From contig NC_090967.1 of NCBI RefSeq assembly GCF_040807025.1, positions 7,866,001 through 7,930,000 on the forward strand: a DNA stretch of 64,000 nt. The letters run 5' to 3'. The position numbers and the translations under genes are program-made. Every line of letters begins with the position of its first letter. Within the stretch, counting starts at the first letter, position 1. The notes beneath the pieces were generated by a model that was not told the origin of the DNA, searched no databases, and saw nothing but the letters and a program-made list of their open reading frames with translations. The stretch comes from Struthio camelus (Eukaryota > Chordata > Aves > Struthioniformes > Struthionidae). Positions 12,212 through 21,700 of this stretch are shown here, piece after piece.

Positions 12212-12466
12212 CTCATGCTCACGCGTGGACTTACAAAACACCTAACCCTCCCCTCCCCTTGCTCTTTCAGTGCTGCAGGGTTGGCAGATGGGGCTCTGAC
12301 TCTCATCTCCACAGCAGGCAGGGCTTCTGGGCTCGGAGCCGGTCCCCTCTGTGTGACAGAGTCCCTTAGCTGCCTCCAACCTCAGTCAGAGGGGCTGCTC
12401 TGCTCCAAACCCCACCTCAGCCTTGCTCCATCGTGCATCCCTTGGCTGCTGCCCCAGGCTCAGAAG

Positions 12467-13693
12467 ATGGATGGTCTGGGGCTGAGCTGGCTGGTGAATC
12501 ACTCCCATCCCCTTCCCCCAAGCTCTGCTCGATACCCTGAGTTCAGTGTCGACCTGGTCAGCAGGAAAGGAGCCTGCCTGCAGCTGGCTGCCACAAGGAA
12601 TGTGAACATCATCCTGCAGCACTACAATTTTACAGGGAAGCTGACCAACCGGCAGTCCCAGGATGAGGGCATGAACCCCCTCCGCACAACCTTTGTCATC
12701 ATCAGCTGCATCATCATCCTGGAGAACCTTCTGGTGCTGCTGGCCATCATGCGGCACCTGCGAGCCCGCCGCTGGGTCTATTCCTGCATTGCCAGCATCA
12801 CTGTGAGCGACCTGCTGGCAGGCGTCGCCTACCTCTCCAATATCTTCCTGTCAGGCAAGAAGACCTTCCAGCTCTCGCCTCAGCTCTGGTTCCTACGGGA
12901 AGGTATCCTCTTCATCGCGCTGGCTGCCTCCACCTTCAGCCTGCTGGTGACTGCCATCGAGCGCTACAGTGCCATGGTAAGGCCGATTGCTGAGAACGAG
13001 GCCAGCAAGACCCTACGCCTGCGCAGCCTCATCATCTCCTGCTGGCTGCTGGCCTTTGTCATTGGACTGCTTCCACTGCTAGGCTGGAACTGTCTGTGCG
13101 ACTTCAATGCCTGCTCTGTCCTCCTGCCTCTCTACTCCAAGAACTACATCCTCTTCTCTGTGGTCATGTTCAGCATCATCCTTCTAGGGATCGTTGGCCT
13201 CTACATCTCCATCTATCAGCTGGTCCAGGCCAGCTCCAAGCAAATCAGTTCTCGGCACAGCCGCAAACGGTCCCTGCGCTTGCTCAAGACGGTACTGCTG
13301 ATTCTGGGTGCCTTCATCATTTGCTGGAGCCCCCTCTTTGCCCTGTTGCTCTTTGATGCCTTCTGTGAGACCCAGACCTGCAGATACCTCCACAGCCTGG
13401 ACTGGACCTTGGCTCTGGCCATGTCCAACTCAGCCATTAATCCCATCATTTACTCTCTCCGGAGCGTGGAGGTGCGCCGCGCTGTGAGAAGTCTGCTGTG
13501 CTGCTGCTGTGTCCAGGTGGGGCTTTCCAAGATCGGGAGCTGCGTGGTCATCACAGACATCAACTCTGGCTCATCCACAGAGAGCTCCTTGCGCTGCCGG
13601 GAGAGCTTCCGCAGCTCTGTAGTCCTGAATGCCCGGCCCAGGGCGCCCCTCTCCAGCAACTCCAGCATGATGAGCAATCTCCCCAGCCTCTGA
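12467..13693 (+). CDS. S1PR4: Sphingosine-1-phosphate receptor 4
   Basis: Class A GPCR for the lysolipid sphingosine-1-phosphate, at the plasma membrane of leukocytes. One coding exon, 408 residues if the Met at 12467 is used (A at -3, G at +4). The frame stays open upstream to 12215, but that part does not look receptor-like. Visible features: N-glycosylation sites in the N terminus (NHS at residue 11, NFT at 54), TM1 with ENLLVLLAI, TM2 with VSDLLAGVAY, the lysolipid-binding Arg-Glu pair in WFLREG at TM3, ERY at the end of TM3, a WNCLC extracellular loop, a basic third loop, NPIIY in TM7, then a CCCC cluster likely to be palmitoylated and a serine-rich tail. LSGKKTF, WFLREG plus ALAASTFSLL, and LLPLYSKNYILF match S1PR4 better than S1PR1/2/3/5. 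The N terminus is longer than in human. Neighbour NCLN gives the expected synteny. Confidence 0.96.
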   Translation: MDGLGLSWLVNHSHPLPPSSARYPEFSVDLVSRKGACLQLAATRNVNIILQHYNFTGKLTNRQSQDEGMNPLRTTFVIISCIIILENLLVLLAIMRHLRARRWVYSCIASITVSDLLAGVAYLSNIFLSGKKTFQLSPQLWFLREGILFIALAASTFSLLVTAIERYSAMVRPIAENEASKTLRLRSLIISCWLLAFVIGLLPLLGWNCLCDFNACSVLLPLYSKNYILFSVVMFSIILLGIVGLYISIYQLVQASSKQISSRHSRKRSLRLLKTVLLILGAFIICWSPLFALLLFDAFCETQTCRYLHSLDWTLALAMSNSAINPIIYSLRSVEVRRAVRSLLCCCCVQVGLSKIGSCVVITDINSGSSTESSLRCRESFRSSVVLNARPRAPLSSNSSMMSNLPSL

Positions 13694-15150
13694 GAGGCCG
13701 TGGGGTGGGCAGGAGGACTAGACAGCCTGCTAGGACCTCCTGCTGCCCATCCTGGCCTGGCAGAGCTGTGGCCTTGCGTGCAGCTCAGACTGAGAGGGTA
13801 CAACCCCACCCCAGTGGTTAACTGCAGCCAGGCTTGCCAGCACTGTGGATTGGGATGTTGCTTCAGTGTGCATGTGACATGAGGAAAGGCACTGGTCCTG
13901 GGACGGGGGTAGGGGATATGGGGAGACAGATGCTCTGCTGAGTCAGCTGCCATGCCCAGTATGTTACAGGTGCGTCTTGCTCCATGTGTACGTGTATATA
14001 GACGCTGTACCTCTCCTGATGGAGGACATCTTGCCCAGGGTCCAGTAAGGGAGGGCTGGGTACCCCCACCAAGACTGTTCCCAGTCCCTTGGGGTTAGGC
14101 TGGCCTGGCAGAGCTGCCAGTGCATGTCATGCAGGGCTAGAGGCAATCCCTGAGTCTTCTCCTGCCATTTACAGCCTCCTAGAACTGCCCTGCTGGGCAC
14201 AGCTTTGGGGAAAGGACGCAGGGAGGATGCCTTGCCAGGGAGTCCAGGATAACCGGGTTTGCAAGTGAAACTGTGTGTGGAGGGAGCAGCTCAGCCACCG
14301 CTGGCCAGGAGCCAAGTGCTCACTTGCAGTGTAACACGACCGGTTCCAGGCTGGCAGAGGGCTGCAGTGACAGCCCACTCTCTTACCAGAGTGCAGAGGC
14401 TTGGCACTGGGCCCGGGGCAAATGCTGTGGCCACACTTACAGACCAGCAGGGAAACCTCAGAGCCCTGCTGTGTCTCTAGGCATAGGGCTGCACCTGCAC
14501 AGCAGCCTCAGCACCACTGCAGGCAGACAGTGGTACCCACAGTGACTCAGGACTCTGGTGCCCTCATGTGTGGCAGAGCTGCCTTCTCCTGTGTGGCTAA
14601 GCCGCGTGGGTGACACGCACTTGCAGAGCACAGGGCTGCTCTGCTGTGGCCTTCCAGAGATCAGCGAGCAGTGCTCCAGCAAACCTGCCAGGCTGCAAGC
14701 TCCCAGCACGGGGGGGATGCCACTGCGGCTAAGCTACCACTGGAAGGCTGAGCAGCAGTGTCCAGGCGGCTTTGCACCCCACTGACTCCAGAGAGCGATC
14801 ACAGCTGAGCGGAAGCAGCAGGAATTGTTTCCTCTTCCTTTCTGGGCCACAAAAGCTGCCTCCTTCCAGAAAACTTTTTGCAAACAGGGTTTTGCAACAG
14901 ATCGTTTACAAGAATCACTGCAACAGCCTGGAACAGAGTCATCACCTCGGGGCCATGGTGGGGTGGAGCCTGCCCCAAGCCCTTCTGGATTTCAAGGCAG
15001 CTGGTGACAGGAATTGGGGGGGGGGGAGGCACCCCGGCATCTTGGCCCTGCGCCCAGCCACACTCAGAGGAAGGAGCAGCCCGCGCTCCGCCAGGGAGAC
15101 GCTCTGCGGGTCGGGTCCCCACCCCACTGCAAGCCGGACAGCATCAACGG
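13694..15150 (+). other. S1PR4 3' flank / intergenic to NCLN
   Basis: No gene recognised. No AATAAA or ATTAAA close to the S1PR4 stop; the first AATAAA is at 15486-15491, inside the NCLN CpG island, so the S1PR4 3' end is unresolved. Overlapping open frames from about 14770 onward are CpG-island translations. Confidence 0.5.
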
Positions 15151-15553
15151 CAGCGAAAGCAGGCTGGCGCGCAGGGGCCGCTCCTTACGGCCTCGCTCCG
15201 CCGCCGCAGGTGCCCCGGGCCCGCAGGTCTCTGCCGGCGGCCTCGCAGTGCGGAGCCGCCAAGGCGGCCCGGCGGGGGGGGCCGGCGGGGCGCGGCGGCC
15301 GCTCCGGGCCGGGGTCGGCGTCGGCGTCGAGCAGCACCGGCAGCTCCCGGGCCGGCGGGGCTCCCGCCGCCGCACCTCAGCTCCCCGCTCCCAGCCAGGG
15401 CCCAGCGCCGGCGGCCGCGCAGGGGAGGCTCCTCGCGGCCTCAAACCTCCTGGCCGGCGCCAACCTCCCAGCCCGCTTCTTCTGCAATAAATCTCGCTGA
15501 TAAGAAACCGCCACGGTGCTGCGAGCTCCTTTCCTCCCCCGCGGGGCGGGCGG

Positions 15554-15614
15554 CGGCTCGGCTCGGCCCGGCTCGGCCCGGCTCGGCTCGGCTCGGCCCG
15601 GCTCGGCCCGGCCC
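15554..15614 (+). repeat. GC-rich pentanucleotide array (GGCTC/GGCCC)n
   Basis: About twelve 5-base units alternating between GGCTC and GGCCC, in the NCLN promoter upstream of the ACTACA motifs. Confidence 0.8.
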
Positions 15615-15624
15615 GCTCCGCGCG

Positions 15625-15679
15625 ACTACGGCTCCCGGCAGCCTTTGCGGCGCCGCCGGAACTACAGCTCCCGGCAGCC
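15625..15679 (+). promoter_or_regulatory. Tandem ZNF143/Staf-type (ACTACA..TCCC) motifs in the NCLN promoter
   Basis: ACTACGGCTCCCGGCAGCC at 15625-15643 and ACTACAGCTCCCGGCAGCC at 15661-15679 are near-identical 19-base copies, same strand, 36 bases apart. The pattern ACTACAnnTCCC is the known ZNF143-bound core of TATA-less housekeeping promoters. They lie 110-170 bases before the NCLN start codon. Confidence 0.6.
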
Positions 15680-15751
15680 CGCGCGCCCCACCGTGCGTGC
15701 CGCCGCGCCGTGCGCGCCGTGCGTGCCGGGCAGCGGGCGGCGGCGGCTGCG

Positions 15752-15776
15752 GGGCCGGGCCGGGCCGGGCCGGGCC
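15752..15776 (+). repeat. Five GGGCC units in the NCLN 5' UTR
   Basis: Perfect GGGCC x5 ending 15 bases before the NCLN start codon. Five GGG runs with 2-base loops could fold as a G-quadruplex in the mRNA leader. Confidence 0.75.
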
Positions 15777-15791
15777 GCCGCCATCATCATC

Positions 15792-18700
15792 ATGCTGGAG
15801 GAGGCGGGTGAGGTGCTGGAGTCGGTGCTGAAGGCCTCGTGCCTGCCGCTGAGCTTCCTGCTCTTCGTACCCGCCGTGCTCCTGCTGCTGGGCCCGCCGC
15901 CCGCCGCCGAGGCCGCTCACGAGTTCACGGTGTACCGCATGCAGCAGTACGAGCTGGGCGGGCAGCCCTACGGTGAGGCGCGGCGCCAGGCCCGGGGCTC
16001 GGGGGGCCGCGGGGGCGGGAGGGCCCCGGCGGGCCCGGTGCGCGGAGCCCGGCCGCCGGTCCCAGGGCGGCGCGGCGGTGGCCAAGGGCTGCGGTGTCCT
16101 TGCAGGCCCCTCTCCCGGGCCGGGCCCCGCCGCGGCTCGAGGGCCCCGCGCAGCCCCGCGCGTGGGCCCGGAGCCGGCCCTCTCCCCTCACCTGCGACCC
16201 CTCCGCTCGCAGGTTGATTCCCCTGCGCTCCCCTGCCTCTGCTCCTGCCCCGGCCGGTTGGGCCGGGCAGGGCCCGCGTCTCCTTCCTTTGGCAGTTCTT
16301 CCTTCACGTTACCGTCGACCTCCGCGTCCTCTCTGTGCTGTTGCTTCCAGGCTGCTTGTTGTGCAACACCGTTCTTTGAGTCAGAAATACAACCTGGAGT
16401 GTTGTAACCCTGAGCCCCCACCCCCTCGTACTGACTAACCTGAACAATGGTTGTTTCAAAGTCTCCTGCAGGCTTTTTATTCCAGATCAGAGCGTGCGTT
16501 CTGTCCTCGAGCAGCTCTTCCTACTCTCTGTTTTGGGGCCTAAGTTACAGGCTTCTCCTGACTGACTCTATACTGTCAGGAGACTCAGTCTCTAGATCTT
16601 TCAAAGCTTCATAAAATCAAACATCGGTAAAAAGGAAGCAACACCAGCCATGCCTGCATGCTTTGTGAATACTACAGGTGCTGTTAGTGGCTTCTGCATA
16701 TATCTGAAATTATTTCTGAGTTCTTTCATCCCAGCATCTCAAAATTCGTCCATGTCTTTCAATGTCTGCTGCTAAGAACCTCACTAGATCCAAGCTAGGC
16801 TCTCTCGCAGAGGCATTAAGCTATCTCTTTTTTTTTCTTACAGCAGTAAATCTTTGTTGGCAGGCATAACGGGAGCAGCAGGCACACGTTTCAACTAGCT
16901 TTGACTTTAGTTGCCTGAGTGTTATCTCCAGCCAAGCGCTCACAGTGTATTTATGAGCTCTAGAAAAGCCACGCATTGATTTTTAAGATGCTTGCCATTA
17001 ACTTTTAAAGCTGTTTCTTTTTTCTTTTTTCTTTTTTTTTTTTTTTTTTGGACCCTTTCAGTTCAGTGAATTGTGTGTTCCCTTTGTTTCTTGCCAGCCC
17101 CTTTGGGTAGCTAGTGTTCCTGTTCCATGTGTGTTCTGAGGGCAGAGGTCTTTCTGGATAAAAGCTTCCTGTTGTTCCAGATTCTCAAAATCTTTTTCAA
17201 AGAGATTAAGTAAACGTTGTTGCTGATTCTTCTGTTGCAGGAGAGAGAAGAGGTTTTTGTCAACATCAGTCATAGAGCAATTTAAGTACAAACTTAGGGT
17301 TTTTTAATGCCATTAGAATAGAGTCCTTTAAATTATAAATGCATATGTTGTTATTCAACAGCTCTCTGTAGAGAAACTACAGAAAATCAACTTGTCTTGC
17401 AGTGTCGTAAGCTACGAGAGGACTGTGCTGGGAGCAGAATTCTGGGTCCGTGCTTTTCTGTGTTTAGACATCATGGCTTTAGGGGTGGTGGAGTAGTTTT
17501 CCTCGTTATAAATTGTTCCTCTCTGATCTGAGGGACCTGTTATTAATATCTGTGCTTGTTATACAGTGCAAGAACTCTATACAAGGCTTTTGAGCACGCA
17601 TGAAAGCCTTAGCTCAGTTTCTGAGTGTGCTGCCCTCATTGATACTATGCAGTGGAGGCACAGGTCATTTTCTTGTTTAGGTAGTTTGATCCTTGTTGAC
17701 CAGACCAAACTAGTGCCAGGAGTATGCTAAGCCAGGTTTAAACTTAACTTTTAGCAATAGCCCACTTTAGAAGTAACTGCTATATTTAGGTACTCTAACC
17801 CATTTGAGAATATATTCTTCCCACGCCTCCCCACAAAAGGAGCGGAGCAGCTCTGTGATTACCAGCATCTGCCAAATCTGTGATTGGAAAAAGCAGGTAT
17901 GGGGGGAGGGGCGTGGAAGAGAAGTGAAGTCTAGCCCAAGCATGGTTCATGTTCCTGCATCACAAGGATGTTTGGAGGCTGCTGCTTGGAGCTGGGTTCA
18001 CTTCCCTGAATTCTCTACACTGCAGCAACGGGTACTGGAGAGAGATGAGCTCCTCCATGGAGGAGATTCTGATTTGGCATAGGCTGAGATGCTTTCTGGA
18101 GCACCTCAGTCCTCTCCTGGCTGCATGGGAGCTCCGTGTGACAAAGTCTTTAAGTGCCTGAGTTATGGAGGGAGAAATTAGGTTTAGAGCATTACAAATT
18201 GTAGGGCGGCTTTGAACATCTCTGATTATGCAAGATGTCCTTGGGGTTCTCCCTTGGAGAATGCTGGAGCTGCTGGCAAGCCTCCAGAGTGCTGTTCTCC
18301 CCAAGATTGTATTTTTAGGCAGGGATTTGGTGTGCTGAAGCTGAGAGTAAAAGAGGATGAGGAGTTGGAAGCAACCTACCCGTCTGTAATTTTCTCAGTC
18401 ACAGGAACATCCCAGTGGATGAGCTAGAACAGCAGGATCACCCTGCTGTTTGAACAGATGTGGGGTAGCCTTGCTGTGTCCTTCCACAAAGTGGTTCTGT
18501 ACAGCTTATGTCCTCTGCTCACAGACAAGGAGATCCTACAGCTGGAGGATGTGGCAGCCAGAATAGCTGGAGGCCAGGCTTTCCCCTTGTGTGTTGCTGT
18601 CTGCAGGTATCAGGTGGAGGCAAGCAAACAGGTAGCATGCATGATTGTAGTGGAGAGGAGAGCTGCAGGGCGGCCTCGACTGTGTAGTGCTGGAGTCAGG

Positions 18701-21700
18701 GGAGCCTGTCAGGGTGCGGCTGCACAGGCACTTCTCTGATGGATGGAGAGAAAAACCACAGATTTCTATCCCTTCTAGGACAAGGGGGAAGAGATGATTT
18801 GTAGCTCTCTGTAGGTCCTAGCTGTTCTGAAGTGCATGAGACTGTCACCAAGACTGTTCTGTAAAGGAGCTAGGCTCAGGCAGAAGGGTTGCGATCAACT
18901 CTCCCACTAAACCTCCCTCTGCTCCCTCCCCACAGGCACCAGGAGCGCAGTGCTAAACACGGAAGCCCGCACTGTAGAAGCGGACGTTCTGAGCCGCCGC
19001 TGTGTCATGATGCGGCTGGTGGATTTCTCCTATGAGCAATACCAGAAGGCTCTCCGCCAGTCAGCTGGTGCTGTTGTGATCATCTTGCCCCAGTCCATTT
19101 CTTCTGTCCCACAGGATGTTGTAAGGGTAAAAAAAAAAAAAAAAAGGTTCCCTTGCTCTTCTGATGGGAGATGTTTGAGAGGGAGTGAGGTTTGAGTTGC
19201 TGCAGGACTGAACGGTCCTGTTGTAATGCTCAACAAATCAGGTTCTAATTTTAAAACTTAGTTCTCTCTCTGTTTTGGCTGTTCATTTTTTTCTGCCCTC
19301 TTGCATGTTTAGCAGATGCTAAGTTTGCATCTCACTTAAATCCTCAGCAATTCATGGAGATAGAGCCAGAAATGCTTGCTATGGAAACTGTTGTGCCAGT
19401 CTACTTTGCAGTGGAAGATGAAGAGCTGCTATCTATCTATGAACAAACGCGGGCTGCTTCTGCATCACAGGGTTCTGCATCAGCTGCAGAAGGTGAGTCC
19501 CAACAAGCGGGGGAAAGGTTTAGCAGAAGACAGTCCTGCTCCCACCTCTGTCAGCAGTCTGCTGCATCACGTGCACCATGGACCAGTGTTCTGCTGCCTT
19601 CATGTTTATTCTGTGTATGTTAAAGTGCTCTGAGATTTAATGGAAGAAAAACAGGATGAGAGAGAGTATTACTTGGCTATATTTAGGAACACAGCTGCAT
19701 GGAGTGGGTTCTTAGTTTCACGCTGTTGCAAGTAGGATAGAAAGCAAAACTCGGGTTAAAAAGAAGTTAAGTGACTATCAGTAGGTTGGTAGGACCTGAA
19801 GTTTTTTGTCTGAGCACGAGTCAATTTAGTACTTTCATATATTTCTCTGTAGATAACTTTATATCTCCCTGTGCGATAAGTGCAGTATGTATAGCTATCA
19901 TGATGAACTTGAGGTCTGCTGGAGAAAGGTTTTTGTTTTAGCAAGTTCAAAGTTTGGAGTTTTCAGAACAGAATGAAAATGCATGGTCACTAGGGTTCTG
20001 TGTCAATGCATGAACACAAATGACGAGTGAGAGGGCTCAAATAATTTAAAGCTTGTCTTTCCAGAAATCAGTTAGCAAGGGAAATAAAGGGACAGAACTT
20101 CCCCAAGCATACTTAATTTTTTGTTCTAGTGCTGTTGCACACAGCAACTGCCAATGGCTTCCAGATGGTGACCAGCGGGGCTCAGAGCAAAGCTATCAAT
20201 GACTGGCTTATACCCAGCGTGGAGGTGAGTTCTAGATGGATTCAAACTTGCAGCATTGATGGGGTGCCTTCTTTTATGGGAACTTGATTCAACATTTGGT
20301 TTGACAAGGAAAATAAGGGGAGGCTTAGCCAGATGAAAGAAGTATCTGAAGTCCTCAGAACTGAGGCCACTGAACAGTCGATAGGCTTGTAGGAGCATGC
20401 TGTCTTTGTCCTGGCACACAGGAGGAGATGCTGGGTAATGCTGGTCTCTTTCCTCTGCAGGGAAGGCTGACAGGGCTGGGTGGAGAAGACCTGCCCACCG
20501 TTGTGATAGTTGCCCACTATGATTCTTTTGGAGTGGCCCCCGTAAGTATTCTTTTTTTCTGCAGGTCTCTGTTTCTGTCTCTGCCTTTTCCCCCTCGGGC
20601 CTCTGCCCCTGTGTCTTTTCTCAGTCCTAAAGACCGGTGTCAGTTACAAGTAGAGACATGGTGGTATGTGGTCTTGAAGGCTGTTCTGGAACATGAAGAT
20701 AAGTGTAGGATTGTCACCTTGCCTCTGTCCCACTTCTTCCTGCAGTGGCTGTCGCATGGTGCTGACTCCAATGGCAGTGGTATCTCTGTGCTACTGGAAC
20801 TAGCCAGGCTGTTTTCCCGGCTCTACACCTACAGACGTACCCATGCTGGGTAAGAAGCTGCCCTCCCTTGGGGGAATGTGCGTAACTGAGATCAGGTAGA
20901 AGGGCTTTTGCTCCAGGCCTGTAGACTGCTAGGGTGTTACAAACAGTCCTTTACTCTTTTCTGCTTCCCTCCCAACATAGCAGCTGTTAATTGCCAAGCT
21001 CCTTCCTTTTGGTTTCTTTGCTGAGGCTCTGCTCAAGCTGGGGGACGAGTGGAAGGAATGAAGTGGGAACTAGATTCCATTCTCGAGCAGTGGGAACTCC
21101 CCCACTTCATACCTGTCCTGTCATTACCTAAGTATGTGGCATGTAGGAAGTATTTGTTAATGGGCAGTTTGCCTTGAACCTCAGGTGCCAACTGTTGCAA
21201 TTTTTTTTCCCCACCTCCAAGGCTGAGTAAGCAAATTCTGTAGCCGTGGAGTGTGGTGTGTTAACTCCCTTCTGTCTTCTTCAATGGGCAGGTATAACTT
21301 GCTGTTCTTTGCATCTGGAGGTGGCAAGTTTAATTATCAAGGAACCAAGCGATGGCTGGAAGACAACTTGGATCACACTGGTGAGAAATGGGTTGGCATT
21401 CTAGTATGTTCCAGTAGCAAGATCTCAATTTAATATCATTGTGATAACTGTCTAGTATGTCAGCCTTCCTGTGAGAATCTCCCTGTGTGACCCTTGATGG
21501 CATTTACATTCCCAGAGAGCACAAAGCATAGCATTAAGGGTCTGAATTTGTCTGTTCCAGATTCCAGCTTGCTGCAGGACAACGTAGCATTTGTTCTCTG
21601 CCTTGACACTCTGGGCCGAGGGAACAGCCTTCATCTCCATGTCTCAAAGCCTCCCAAAGAGGGGACCTTGCAGCATGCGTTTCTGAGAGAGTTAGAGATG

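Larger units (their letters stand above)
15150..16250. promoter_or_regulatory. CpG island of NCLN
   Basis: Very high CG density across the NCLN start and first exon, with no TATA box. It contains two ACTACA/TCCC-type motifs, (GGCTC/GGCCC)n pentamer arrays at about 15554-15614 and a GGGCC array just before the ATG. Confidence 0.8.

Noticed and set aside
12215-12466. N-terminal extension of S1PR4 from an upstream ATG
   Set aside because: The extra 84 residues have no receptor features and cross a likely splice acceptor or promoter; the Met at 12467 has better start context.
15486-15491. AATAAA as the S1PR4 polyadenylation signal
   Set aside because: It lies 1.8 kb after the stop inside the NCLN CpG island; possible but not supportable without transcripts.
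14878-15831. 317-codon plus frame and other overlapping long frames before NCLN
   Set aside because: All frames are open through the CpG island; pentamer arrays give repetitive translations. The true start is MLEEAGEV at 15792.
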